From a virus: a stretch of 60,316 nucleotides of DNA. The position numbers were made by a program, and so were the translations under genes. Below the pieces are notes generated by a model. It saw only the letters and a program-made list of their open reading frames with translations, searched no databases and was not told the origin of the DNA. The first letter of the stretch is position 1; every line of letters starts with the position of its first letter. Of this stretch, positions 16,969 through 26,320 are shown in pieces. The DNA is taken from positions 1-60,316 of IMG/VR virus record IMGVR_UViG_3300047551_002696, one strand, 5' to 3'.

Positions 16969-17181
16969 ATGGAAAGCGTAGAAAAGCACATTGAGCAAGA
17001 TAAAAAAATATTGGATGATCCAATGGTTTCTGCTCAAGCAAGAAGACATACTGAGCAAGAACTGGAATCACTTGAAAGGTGGGTTGAATCTCATCCAAAT
17101 GATCATCATGATCCAAGTAGCCTTGAACTATATTGTAATGATAATCCAGACGCTCTTGAATGTAGGATGTATGACGACTGA
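16969..17181 (+). CDS. cp12: CP12-like Calvin-cycle regulator
   Basis: 70 residues, the usual CP12 size. The C-terminus LELYCNDNPDALECRMYDD is the CP12 signature: Cys56 and Cys65 eight residues apart, NPDALEC and a terminal YDD. In cyanobacteria, CP12 binds GAPDH and phosphoribulokinase through disulphide-dependent contacts and shuts down carbon fixation. Cyanophage copies are thought to redirect carbon to the pentose phosphate pathway. The N-terminal cysteine pair of full CP12 is absent, since the first 55 residues contain no Cys. The core AWDAVEEL motif is replaced by a charged helix, ELESLERWVE. The gene sits inside the baseplate operon, and its TGA overlaps the next ATG (TGATG), so it should be made with virion proteins. 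Confidence 0.75.
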   Translation: MESVEKHIEQDKKILDDPMVSAQARRHTEQELESLERWVESHPNDHHDPSSLELYCNDNPDALECRMYDD

Positions 17182-18728
17182 TGAGTGAAGGTACGTTATT
17201 TAATCCGGGATTTTTAGGAGAATCTTTTAACTGGTGGATTGGTCAGATTGCTGACGATTCAACCTGGAGGGACAATATTGTTCCTGGAAAGTATGCAAAT
17301 AAAAATGACACTCCTGGATGGGGAAGACGTTATAAAGTAAGAATCATTGGTCTTCATGATCAGGGTGAAGAAACTATAGCATCCGACCAACTTCCATGGG
17401 CACAGGTAATGTATCCTGTGACTGCTGGTGGTGGTCAGACAAACTCTGCACAAACTCCAAATTTACGACAAGGTAATTTTGTATTTGGATTTTTTCTTGA
17501 TGGGCAGGAGCAACAAGTTCCTGTTATCATGGGTGTGCTTGGAAACAATGCACAGACTGAACTTGAAAGAAAAACAGGATTTAGTGGGGGTAAAAATTTT
17601 ACTCCTCAGAGTGGATATGCTAATTCCAAGGACCCAAAAACTGGAACTGCAAAAGAGAAAGCTCCTGATGAGGGATTAGTAACTGTTCAGGGGAAAACAC
17701 CAACAAAAGAAAATCCAGATGCTGTTCATCAAACAAGTGCTGGTGATGTAAAAAGAGAAGATAAACTTCAAGAAAAAATACCTCTACTTAAACCAGATGA
17801 TACTGTCGGATCTGCTATGAAAGCAATACAGACAGTTCTAGATAATGTTATTCAAAAAATTAACAAGTACTTGAATGCTATTACAAGTTATGTTGATAGG
17901 GTTTCAAATACTATTTCTGATTTGCAAAAATTAATTTCAGATGCTGCATGTGTAATTGCAAAGTATATGAAAATAATTTTTGATAAGATTATGGAATATG
18001 TACTTAAACTTTTAAATAAAACATTAACAAAAGTTGTATCGGCAATTCCATCTAGTTTTAGATATATGTTTGGTGATATGAAAGAAGTTATAACAGAACT
18101 AATATTATGTTTATACAATAAAATTACACAAAATCTTTGTGGTTTGATGCAGGGAATGCTCGATAAAATCTTTAAACCAAAGGAACTACAAAAAAGAGGA
18201 AGTGAACCTAATGTAAGTTCTTGCTCATCAGTACCAAAAGTACCTATGTGTTCTGCTGAGGATATAGTTGGTAGAGCAATATCTTATAATAAAACTCAAA
18301 TAGATGATGCTAACAATGCAATTCTTAAAAATGTCAATGCATTTTTAGAAGATATTCAAAACCAAATTGCTGGAGTGAGTGGATCACTTTCCGATATTAC
18401 TTCTTTAGTTGGAAACATTAGTGGAAGTTTAACATCTGCACTTTCTTTTTCAAACTTAACTTTGAATGTTTTTGGATGTGAATTAAAACCAAACGTCGCT
18501 GTTTCTGATTTTTATACTTTTGCTAGAGGTGGTGCTGCTGCTCCAGATTCGCAGCAACCAAGCAATAAGTCTATTGATGAGTCTGCGGCAAAACCTGCAG
18601 ATGCTTCTCCATCTTCTGAGACTCCTTATGTTGAACCTTCGAAAGCAACAAAGGATTTAGATATTGGTGAATCTAATGCGGAAACTAGAGCAGCTGCTGC
18701 TCAAGAAAGGGATTTGCAAATTTTCTAA
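17181..18728 (+). CDS. 5: gp5-like baseplate spike protein (OB-fold, no lysozyme domain seen)
   Basis: 515 residues (T4 gp5: 575). The first 135 residues look like the gp5/VgrG OB-fold: WGRRYKVRIIGLHD, LPWAQVMYPVTAGGG, FVFGFFLDGQEQQVPVIMGVLGN. After a linker rich in Lys, Pro and Thr comes a long helical region (about 205-330) with heptad-like hydrophobics, then Cys-containing segments and an Ala/Ser/Pro-rich tail. I see neither the T4-lysozyme domain nor the C-terminal VxG beta-prism repeats. Those functions appear to be held by the hydrolase domains of the large proteins upstream and by the 246-residue protein at 24103. Translation is coupled to the CP12-like gene. Confidence 0.7.
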   Translation: MSEGTLFNPGFLGESFNWWIGQIADDSTWRDNIVPGKYANKNDTPGWGRRYKVRIIGLHDQGEETIASDQLPWAQVMYPVTAGGGQTNSAQTPNLRQGNFVFGFFLDGQEQQVPVIMGVLGNNAQTELERKTGFSGGKNFTPQSGYANSKDPKTGTAKEKAPDEGLVTVQGKTPTKENPDAVHQTSAGDVKREDKLQEKIPLLKPDDTVGSAMKAIQTVLDNVIQKINKYLNAITSYVDRVSNTISDLQKLISDAACVIAKYMKIIFDKIMEYVLKLLNKTLTKVVSAIPSSFRYMFGDMKEVITELILCLYNKITQNLCGLMQGMLDKIFKPKELQKRGSEPNVSSCSSVPKVPMCSAEDIVGRAISYNKTQIDDANNAILKNVNAFLEDIQNQIAGVSGSLSDITSLVGNISGSLTSALSFSNLTLNVFGCELKPNVAVSDFYTFARGGAAAPDSQQPSNKSIDESAAKPADASPSSETPYVEPSKATKDLDIGESNAETRAAAAQERDLQIF

Positions 18729-18734
18729 TAAATA
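18727..18734 (+). promoter_or_regulatory. Candidate late promoter before the 1763-residue gene
   Basis: AATAAATA directly after the gp5-like stop, 38 bases before the next ATG. Confidence 0.5.
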
Positions 18735-18772
18735 TTACTATGAGAAAAGAGGTTAAAAAAATATAAAAGCAT

Positions 18773-21700
18773 ATGTCATTTAATCTTTTTGGTCCAGCAT
18801 CTGTAGATGACATTCGAGTTGGTTACATATCAACTGATAGGGGATTTGTCGATGGTGTTACTGTATGTGAAGCTAATGACTATGCAAAAAGAAATCCTGG
18901 TGCTAGATTTATCTTTAGAACTAGAGATAAGATACGTTATCTAGGAATTAATGATGTAAATCGCCTTACTCCAGACATGATGTTGCCATCAAGTTCTGTT
19001 GGTGCTGATGGGTGTCCTGGAATTCAACTTCAAACAAATTGTGGACCAACAAAATTATATTTTTATGGTGGAGGTGGAGTTGGTGCTTCCGGAAATCCTA
19101 TTATTGGTAAAGACGGTGCTCTTCTTGCAGTTGATTTAGTTACGGGTGGATTTGGATATCAGTATCCACCAGTGACTGAAGTTAGAGATAATTGCGGTAT
19201 TGGTGCTGGTGCTGTTGTAAGATCAGTTCTTGGTGAGGTTTCAGAAACTGTAGAATACTATGATCAAGAAGATGATTTTGAGGAATATCAAATATGTCCT
19301 CCAACTGAAGCTGGTTATGGCAGACAGTATGCTCCTGATGGAACAGACATTGGTGAATGGGATCCAACTCTTTATGCAAATTTATCAAGTGATCCAATAC
19401 GTAGAGAAATACGAGCATATCAAGAATTTCTTGCTTCTCTCAGGGGTGGAACTAGAGTAAGTGTAAATGACAATAGAATTTACAGATGGTGGAATACTAG
19501 AGACGAAAAACCACTTTCTGTAACATATTCAAATAAAACAACTAGAGTTAAACATAATGTTCGTCATCCTGGATGGGGTGGTGAATATGAGTCTGGATCT
19601 TTGTATAAAGATGTAACTTTTAAAGTATTCACGCAATTTGGAAGAAGAGAAAATCCTTTAGTCTTTAATTTTGTTGCCGAGGATAACTCCCATAAGTTTT
19701 CAATTAGAGCAGACAGTTTCCCAAACAATACAAGAGGGCAAAATGTTACTATTAAATTGAAGCCAAATATCTATTATAATATAACTGCCTCTGGACAATA
19801 TAAGGGTAAGGGGACTGAAGTTGGGTTAATTGATAATATTGGAAGAAGAGCAGAAGAAGAAAATACGAAAAATACAAACAAAACTCTTACTGGAAAAAGT
19901 ATATTTGCAGACTTTTTAGAAAGTCCAAATGACAATGATGACTTACAAGTTGAATGTACTCTTGGACAGTTCAGTGCAACAAGAATTGGATCCGGAAATA
20001 GGAAAGGTAGTGGTGCTTCTGGGGGAAGAACAACTTACAATCTTAAATATCAACTGAGAGATAACTCGGCATATACTCCAGCAAAAATTGAAGAGAGCTT
20101 TATGAATAATAATGCAATCTCTCCAATTCCTCCATCAAATGTTCCTGGAAGTGATTTTGCAGGAATTCCATTTACAATTGAGTGGGAAAAAGAATTCCCT
20201 CACGATGGTGATTATATTTTCAATGGAATGGCAGATAATATTGCGTCCATTTATGTTGATAATGAATTGTTATTTAAAACAACAGAATTTAGATCTGGAC
20301 AACCACCTACTAAGGCATCTAAAAAGATAACAAAAGGTGTTCATAGAATCAGAGCTGATCTGCAAAACGTTCCAATTATGGAACCTGCCTTATTTCAACC
20401 ACAACTACAGAAAGAAGAGCAAAAACCCGGATCTTTATTCATTAAAGAGGGTGGGAATTATTACATGCTTGCTGGTGGTAATGATTTGGTTGAGATTGAC
20501 TTGCTGTTTAATTGGTCTGGAACTGGTAGACCAGGAGTAACTGCAATTACTGGGGTTACAATTGAGTCTGAAAGTGGTCCAATATCTTTTGAGAGAACAA
20601 AGAGTGGTGCTGTTTATACTAATAATGGAGAAGTCCGAAGAACAGGCGTGTTTAAAAATGGAAAAAGGTATCTGGTTACATTTAAAGATATTCCAAACGG
20701 TGCTCCGGCACCAGTAATTGTTGATACATGCCCATCTCCTGATTGTAAGCAAGCAGGAATCGTATTTCAAGATACTAATGATAGCAATCCAGATTATGAT
20801 GCTTCTTTCCAGGCATATAATGCTAGACAACTTTCTCCACCTAGAAATATTCCAACTTCAACACCACCTACTGAGGTTGCAAAAGTTTTTAATACGATTG
20901 ATTATATAAACAAATCTAACCGAAAACTTTGGAGAACAAATGTTTATGGTAGAGGTGGATTTATAAATGAATATGGAGTTTGTCCTTTTGATACAAGCAT
21001 ACAACTAAAAGACAATCCATATGCAGGAACACATCGTATTATATGGGACAATATAGAATTTCCTGTTGATGGAAATTATAGTATAGAAGTTGAAGTTGAT
21101 GATAATGTTGTACTCACATTCCAAGGACCACAAGAAGATGTGGTCATCAATAAGAGAGGGTTCAGTTCCCCATCAAATGGTACTGGAAAAACAACAGAAA
21201 CTAGATTCTTTAAAAAGGGAAGATACAAATTAGTTGCAGATTTGCAACAAATTCCTGGAGGTAGATTCGGATTTAAGGATTCTATTAAAGGAATTAATCC
21301 AATGGCACTTGCAGTGAATGTAACTACTGCTGTTGTTAGAACTGAGATTATTTCCCAAAAGTCTTGGAATGAAAATCCAACAGGTGTTGCACTTGTTATT
21401 GATGCACCTCTTCCACCAATCCCACAGGAACCCGTTGTATTACAAGAGGGGAGATGTCCAAGAAATCCAATTTGGACCACTAGATTTCCTGGAGCAACTC
21501 AAAAATGGTATCCTGTTAATTATTCTAGTCCTAAAAAAGTCACTGAGTTAATCTCTATTCCTCCACAAAAAAATGATGATGATACTGAGTTAGTTGAATT
21601 TACAATTTATGGACAAGGTGCTTTTAGAGATCTTGCATTTGTTTTCACTTCAGTGACAGGGAATCATACATTTACTTTGAATGGTGTAGATAGGAATAAA

Positions 21701-24064
21701 AAAACAAGAAAGGAAAGTATAAGAATAAGAAAAAATACAAATTATGTTGTATTTGCTAAGGAAAATTCATCAAAATATGTTTCTGTTGAGCAAGGATTGA
21801 TTAAAGGTGGAACTAAAGCAAAGGAACAAGGTATTGGTGAGTCTAAGAAAATTTTCGCAGATTATCTCACTTCTGGGAATGATAATGATGATATCCAAGT
21901 AAGCACATCTTTAGGGGTTTTTAAAAGTTCAAATAGAAGAAAAGCGTCTGGAAGTAATAGAAATACATATGACTTAACGTATAAATTGGAAGGAGCGCCA
22001 GGTGCTGCTCAAGAAACTACAACAAGAACTAAAACATATGATGTTCCTGGTTGGAGTAAATTTATGAATCGTTATGCAATTTCTCCAGTTGCTCCTTTAG
22101 TTCAACCAGGATCTGATGGCGGTGGCGTTGTTTATAGGAATCAATGGAATCTGGATATTCCTTACTCTGGTTTCTATGCTTTAAGAGGAACGGTTGATAA
22201 TGGTGGTAGAATATTGGTTGATGGTAGAGAAATTGTTAGGGGAGGTGGAGTAAGTTTTGGTGAGGGGGGAACAAGAGGTTTATATGGATTTAGTGAGGAG
22301 AATCCAAAATCAACTAAAGTATTTTTGACTGCAGGAAAACATACAATTGAAGTTGAAATTGAGAATCAAACAACGGAAACTTTTGTACAAGTAGATAAAA
22401 CAATTTTTACCACATCTGATTGGGTTTCATCCGCACAACCAATTCAATCTCAAGAGCAACCAGCTGGAGGAAATTTCTTTAAAAAGGGAAATGATTACTA
22501 TCTTAGAGTTGGTGGAAATGACTTAGTTGGATTGAAATTTGAACTTGCATATAATGATAGTCCGTTTATTGCAGGAACTGCAATAACTAGAGTTTCTATT
22601 CCTAGTAATAATGGGAGAGTTGTTTTAAACCGTGAAAGTTTTGGAACATTTTTTAAAGAAAAAGGATCTGTATCTGCAAAAGGAATATTTAAAGCTAATC
22701 AAGAGTATGGTCCTATTGTTTTTGAGGGGAGAGCGAGGGGTTCTATAGATCCTCGAGTTGCTAACACTGGAGATCCTCAAAAAAATCCAGGAACTTTTAA
22801 CCAAAGAATTAACTTTTATGATAGTGATGGTAGTGATGTAAATGCATCTTTAACATTAATTCCACCACCAGAACAATTATCTGGAGCAAGAGTAGTTCAA
22901 CAACCAACACAGCAACCAACCACAAAAAATGGTGTTACTTATAGTGGTCCCATACTTGCAACATATAGATCTGGTGCTCTTGGTCCGTTTTTAACACCAG
23001 CTTTTACTAGTGATGAAGATTATAGAGCAAATAATCTAGACAAACTCTGGACTCTTAAGTGGCAAAATGTTAACTTCCCAGAAGATGGTCAGTATACTAT
23101 GAGAGCAGAAGCTGATGATTATGTAATTGTTAGAATTGATGGAGAAAGAATAGGTCAAGCAAGAGTTTTTGAGGGAGTAAGAACGTTTAATTTCAATACC
23201 ACCAGAGGAAATAAAACTATTGAGATGGAAATATATAATATTCCAGGAAATAGTAACAGCACTTTTGAAAGTAATCCAATAGTTTTCAATGTTGTGATTA
23301 CAAAAAAAGTTGAGGTTTCTAGTGGTGTGAGTAAAGCTTGGACTCAGAATCCAGTTGGTATATCTGCAATTCTTATACCCCCACCATGCCCAAAACCAAT
23401 TAGGGGTAAGGGTGTAATAAAAGAAGTGATTGTAGATGATCCAGGAAATGGTAACCCATCAGCACCTCCATCATCTCCACCAGGAACACCAACCGTTCCA
23501 GTTGGTTTGAGACTACAGAGAGTTGAAATAACTAATCCTGGAATCAACTATAATTGTGGAGTTGATACGATCAGAATTATACCAGATAATGGTGCTGTTC
23601 TCGATTATAATTGTAATTCTTTTGGTAGTATTAATGAAGTAATTGTAAGGGAAGGCGGATTTGGATTTGTAACTTGGCCTGATATTGTAATTGAAACTGA
23701 AACTGGTATTAACTTTGAAGCAAAACCAGTATTTGAAATCGTAAGAGATCCACTCATTGATCCTGTTAGTGGTCTCTTAACTCCTCCAGAAAAGTTAATT
23801 CAAGTTACTGATTTAGTCGGTCTTAAGCAAACTGGTTATGTTTTTGGACGTGCGTACTATGGCGCAGTATTTTATAAAGATGGAATACGCTATGCTGGTT
23901 ATTATGAAACCGCTGGAGAGTTAGTTCAAGTCTATGATACTCTACAAGAAAGTATTGATGCTCAAGTTACTACTCCTCCATCGGCTATCCTACGTCAGGG
24001 TACTGACACAAATAGTAATAATTCAAGACTCAATATTCCAGGAACTCCTGAGAACTTAATTTAA
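18773..24064 (+). CDS. Very large structural protein with PA14-like modules and internal duplication
   Basis: 1763 residues. The N-terminal 200 residues (MSFNLFGPASVDDIRVGYIS) look like a virion-anchoring domain. Four PA14/GLEYA-like beta-sandwich modules are recognisable near residues 469, 756, 1122 and 1428, each with W..FP.dG.Y.....DD....DGE. Two NDNDD-containing modules lie near 377 and 1028, and two GGNDLV modules near 552 and 1230, so the protein seems to be two copies of a unit of about 660 residues. PA14-type domains often bind carbohydrate, so a role in receptor contact or baseplate decoration is plausible (inference). The C-terminus has GxxY repeats (TNPGINYNCG, VREGGFGFVTWP) and a short compact end domain. 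No T4 counterpart is recognised. Confidence 0.7.
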   Translation: MSFNLFGPASVDDIRVGYISTDRGFVDGVTVCEANDYAKRNPGARFIFRTRDKIRYLGINDVNRLTPDMMLPSSSVGADGCPGIQLQTNCGPTKLYFYGGGGVGASGNPIIGKDGALLAVDLVTGGFGYQYPPVTEVRDNCGIGAGAVVRSVLGEVSETVEYYDQEDDFEEYQICPPTEAGYGRQYAPDGTDIGEWDPTLYANLSSDPIRREIRAYQEFLASLRGGTRVSVNDNRIYRWWNTRDEKPLSVTYSNKTTRVKHNVRHPGWGGEYESGSLYKDVTFKVFTQFGRRENPLVFNFVAEDNSHKFSIRADSFPNNTRGQNVTIKLKPNIYYNITASGQYKGKGTEVGLIDNIGRRAEEENTKNTNKTLTGKSIFADFLESPNDNDDLQVECTLGQFSATRIGSGNRKGSGASGGRTTYNLKYQLRDNSAYTPAKIEESFMNNNAISPIPPSNVPGSDFAGIPFTIEWEKEFPHDGDYIFNGMADNIASIYVDNELLFKTTEFRSGQPPTKASKKITKGVHRIRADLQNVPIMEPALFQPQLQKEEQKPGSLFIKEGGNYYMLAGGNDLVEIDLLFNWSGTGRPGVTAITGVTIESESGPISFERTKSGAVYTNNGEVRRTGVFKNGKRYLVTFKDIPNGAPAPVIVDTCPSPDCKQAGIVFQDTNDSNPDYDASFQAYNARQLSPPRNIPTSTPPTEVAKVFNTIDYINKSNRKLWRTNVYGRGGFINEYGVCPFDTSIQLKDNPYAGTHRIIWDNIEFPVDGNYSIEVEVDDNVVLTFQGPQEDVVINKRGFSSPSNGTGKTTETRFFKKGRYKLVADLQQIPGGRFGFKDSIKGINPMALAVNVTTAVVRTEIISQKSWNENPTGVALVIDAPLPPIPQEPVVLQEGRCPRNPIWTTRFPGATQKWYPVNYSSPKKVTELISIPPQKNDDDTELVEFTIYGQGAFRDLAFVFTSVTGNHTFTLNGVDRNKKTRKESIRIRKNTNYVVFAKENSSKYVSVEQGLIKGGTKAKEQGIGESKKIFADYLTSGNDNDDIQVSTSLGVFKSSNRRKASGSNRNTYDLTYKLEGAPGAAQETTTRTKTYDVPGWSKFMNRYAISPVAPLVQPGSDGGGVVYRNQWNLDIPYSGFYALRGTVDNGGRILVDGREIVRGGGVSFGEGGTRGLYGFSEENPKSTKVFLTAGKHTIEVEIENQTTETFVQVDKTIFTTSDWVSSAQPIQSQEQPAGGNFFKKGNDYYLRVGGNDLVGLKFELAYNDSPFIAGTAITRVSIPSNNGRVVLNRESFGTFFKEKGSVSAKGIFKANQEYGPIVFEGRARGSIDPRVANTGDPQKNPGTFNQRINFYDSDGSDVNASLTLIPPPEQLSGARVVQQPTQQPTTKNGVTYSGPILATYRSGALGPFLTPAFTSDEDYRANNLDKLWTLKWQNVNFPEDGQYTMRAEADDYVIVRIDGERIGQARVFEGVRTFNFNTTRGNKTIEMEIYNIPGNSNSTFESNPIVFNVVITKKVEVSSGVSKAWTQNPVGISAILIPPPCPKPIRGKGVIKEVIVDDPGNGNPSAPPSSPPGTPTVPVGLRLQRVEITNPGINYNCGVDTIRIIPDNGAVLDYNCNSFGSINEVIVREGGFGFVTWPDIVIETETGINFEAKPVFEIVRDPLIDPVSGLLTPPEKLIQVTDLVGLKQTGYVFGRAYYGAVFYKDGIRYAGYYETAGELVQVYDTLQESIDAQVTTPPSAILRQGTDTNSNNSRLNIPGTPENLI

Positions 24065-24069
24065 GACTA

Positions 24070-24076
24070 TTAAATA
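24070..24076 (+). promoter_or_regulatory. Candidate late promoter before the 246-residue gene
   Basis: TTAAATA, five bases after the preceding stop and 27 bases before the ATG. Confidence 0.4.
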
Positions 24077-24102
24077 GTTTATCAACAAAGGTAATTTGTT
24101 TT

Positions 24103-24843
24103 ATGCCTATAGCAAGGAATTGTAATAATGATAGGGTTCGTAAAGGAGCTCTTTCAACTGATGATATTGCAAATACAGTTGGTGCCGCCGGCGGTGTTGT
24201 TGATGCTGCAGGAAATCTTATCGATTCCGCAGGAAATCTTATTAATTCAATTCCAAGACCACCAACAGACACTGCAAAACAAAACTACACTGCTATTAAG
24301 TATGGCAATGACCATGGATCATTGAGCTTTGGCAGCATTCATAAACAAGGTGATGTAACCGCTGGTGTAATGCTTCAGACATCTGATGCCAATCATTCAT
24401 TCTTCATGGACAAAGATGGTCCAAGAAAGGGATGGACTACATTAACTTCTCCTGGAAATGTTCAGATTGAAGCTGGTAGTGCCAATCAAGAGGCACAAGA
24501 TACCTTGATGATTAATGCAAAAAATGGTAATATATTAATAGTCGCATCAAATGGTAAAATTAGACTAGAAGCTACTGATATTGAACTTATTGCTACTGGT
24601 GAAGGTGGTAGTAAGGGAAATATCAGAATGTTTGCCTCAGAAAATATTGAAACGAATTCAAAAAAACTTTTGATGAATTCAAAAACTGCATATAAAATAG
24701 TGAGTGCTGGTACTGGTGAAGTTGTTGCCAATAGTATTTTAAAAATGTATGGATCAATATTCAAGGGAGTTGATGATTCTTGTTCAGTGAAGGATGCTAA
24801 AAATGGTGGTCAAAAAGACGTACAGAGAAACACAAAAGCATAA
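24103..24843 (+). CDS. Putative spike-needle protein with gp5/VgrG-like beta repeats
   Basis: 246 residues. An Ala/Gly-rich N-terminus contains the direct repeat DAAGNLIDSAGNLINS. Residues about 110-215 have strand-turn repeats, such as GNVQIEAGSA, GNILIVASNGKIRLEATDIELIATGEGG and GNIRMFASENIET, resembling the C-terminal needle of gp5/VgrG proteins. Since the gp5-like protein upstream lacks such repeats, this could provide the missing needle or spike tip (inference). Cys residues occur near both ends (RNCNND, DSCSVKD). The gene is followed after 17 bases by the next, with TTTAGGAG as ribosome-binding site. Confidence 0.55.
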   Translation: MPIARNCNNDRVRKGALSTDDIANTVGAAGGVVDAAGNLIDSAGNLINSIPRPPTDTAKQNYTAIKYGNDHGSLSFGSIHKQGDVTAGVMLQTSDANHSFFMDKDGPRKGWTTLTSPGNVQIEAGSANQEAQDTLMINAKNGNILIVASNGKIRLEATDIELIATGEGGSKGNIRMFASENIETNSKKLLMNSKTAYKIVSAGTGEVVANSILKMYGSIFKGVDDSCSVKDAKNGGQKDVQRNTKA

Positions 24844-24860
24844 TTTAGGAGTTTATTAAA

Positions 24861-25649
24861 ATGGATTTACCCGATTTAAATGTTGGTGGTCAATTAAAAG
24901 TAGGTGTGGGGGTAGTTCCTGCAATCAAAGAAGGTGATACAAAAATTAATGGATCAATGTTTGCAGAAGGTCCTGTAGTTTTTGGATCTCCAACTCATTT
25001 TCCAACAGCATATGCTACGGTAATGATTGGACCACTTACGAATAGTGATAAAGATTCTGTGCCTCCTTTTGTTCCTGGAGCACTATGCTTACCAGTAAGT
25101 AACCCATATGCATTATGTGTTTCTGATAATGCTGCTGTAATGGGAAATCTTGATGTCAATTATAGAATTCAAACTGGTGGAGATATTATTGCTGGTGGAG
25201 ATATTAAGTCAAATTGTGGTGGGCATATTCTTTCCGCAAAGAAAAATTTTGATATTCCACACCCAACTAAAGATGGGTGGAGACTTCGCCATACTTGCCC
25301 CGAAGGTCCATCAAATGATGTTTATTATAGGGGGAGGGTAACGAATAGGAAAGAGATTCTTTTACCAGCATATTGGAAAAAACTTGTTGATTGGACAACG
25401 ATTACTGTAAATTTAACTCCTGTTGGATCACATCAAAATGTAATTGTAAAAAGAATTGATGAAGAAAAAATTCATCTACAGTCTCAAGGTGGTATGCCGA
25501 TTGATTGCTTTTTTCACATTTATGGAACAAGAGCAGATGGTGAAAGATTGATACCAGAATATGAAGGTAAAAGTCCAGCAGATTATCCAGGAAACAATAA
25601 TGAATATTCAGTTTCTGGATACCATTATGATATTAAAACGGAGGATTGA
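24861..25649 (+). CDS. Tail protein with CPEGPxxxVYYRG domain (copy A)
   Basis: 262 residues. The C-terminal half carries RLRHTCPEGPSNDVYYRGRV, ILLPAYWKKLVDWTTITVNLTPVGSHQNVIV and PEYEGKSPADYPG. This module is recalled from many phage tail proteins (EGPE...YxRG, LPxYW, ITVxLTPIG) and is usually taken as a fibre-end or assembly domain. The N-terminal half, with GGQLKVGVGV and GGDIIAGGDIKSNCGG, looks like short beta-repeat fibre. It is paralogous to the next gene (about 120 aligned C-terminal residues). The start ATG has TTTAGGAG upstream. Confidence 0.65.
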   Translation: MDLPDLNVGGQLKVGVGVVPAIKEGDTKINGSMFAEGPVVFGSPTHFPTAYATVMIGPLTNSDKDSVPPFVPGALCLPVSNPYALCVSDNAAVMGNLDVNYRIQTGGDIIAGGDIKSNCGGHILSAKKNFDIPHPTKDGWRLRHTCPEGPSNDVYYRGRVTNRKEILLPAYWKKLVDWTTITVNLTPVGSHQNVIVKRIDEEKIHLQSQGGMPIDCFFHIYGTRADGERLIPEYEGKSPADYPGNNNEYSVSGYHYDIKTED

Positions 25650-25651
25650 AG

Positions 25652-26320
25652 ATGCCAGCACCAGGACAACCTAAAGATGCAAGTTTTCCAGGAGAATTTA
25701 TCCCATCAACTGGAGAACCAGACTGTACTGATAGAATGGCATGGGGAATTCCATCAACTCTTTATTCTTATATTTTTAAGAATAATGCAGATGAAGCAAA
25801 ATATCCACCAGATGCATGTCGTCCATATTATCACAGTAATGCACAGATAGATAATCTTCAAATTAACGGGACTGCATATGGAAATTTCCAGGGAACAATT
25901 AATGTTCAATCGTGGAAAGGGTTTGATATTAAGCATCCCAATAAACCAAATCATAGACTTAGACATATTTGTTTAGAGGGTCCTGAAGCTGGTGTTTACC
26001 TCAGAGGTAGACTCACAAACTCTAATACTATTGACTTACCCGATTATTGGGATGGTTTAGTTGATTTGGAAAGTATTACCGTAAATTTAACACAGATTGG
26101 AAGCTCTCAAGACTTAATTGTTGATAAAATTGAGTGGGGAAAGAGGATTGTTATACGTTCGGGTAATGCTTCGAATATTGATTGTTACTATGTTATTCAA
26201 GCGGCAAGAATTGATGGGGAACCATTAATTGTTGAGTATGAAGGTGAAACACCAGCAGATTATCCTGGTGATCCGTCACAATATTCTATTTCTGGACACG
26301 ATTATGGGAGGAAAGGGTAA
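25652..26320 (+). CDS. Tail protein with LEGPEAGVYLRG domain (copy B)
   Basis: The ATG at 25652 is preferred over an in-frame TTG at 25646 because ACGGAGG ends seven bases before it. The product has 222 residues. Its C-terminal 130 residues (RLRHICLEGPEAGVYLRGRL, LPDYWDGLVDLESITVNLT, VEYEGETPADYPGDPSQYSISG) are a close paralogue of the preceding protein, so a tandem duplication is likely. The N-terminal 90 residues differ (Cys-containing, ending in the INVQSWKGFDI linker). The TAA overlaps the following ATG. Probably a small baseplate or fibre component. Confidence 0.65.
   Translation: MPAPGQPKDASFPGEFIPSTGEPDCTDRMAWGIPSTLYSYIFKNNADEAKYPPDACRPYYHSNAQIDNLQINGTAYGNFQGTINVQSWKGFDIKHPNKPNHRLRHICLEGPEAGVYLRGRLTNSNTIDLPDYWDGLVDLESITVNLTQIGSSQDLIVDKIEWGKRIVIRSGNASNIDCYYVIQAARIDGEPLIVEYEGETPADYPGDPSQYSISGHDYGRKG

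Noticed and set aside
25646-25651. TTG start for the tail protein copy B
   Set aside because: ACGGAGG is correctly spaced for the ATG at 25652 and too close to the TTG.
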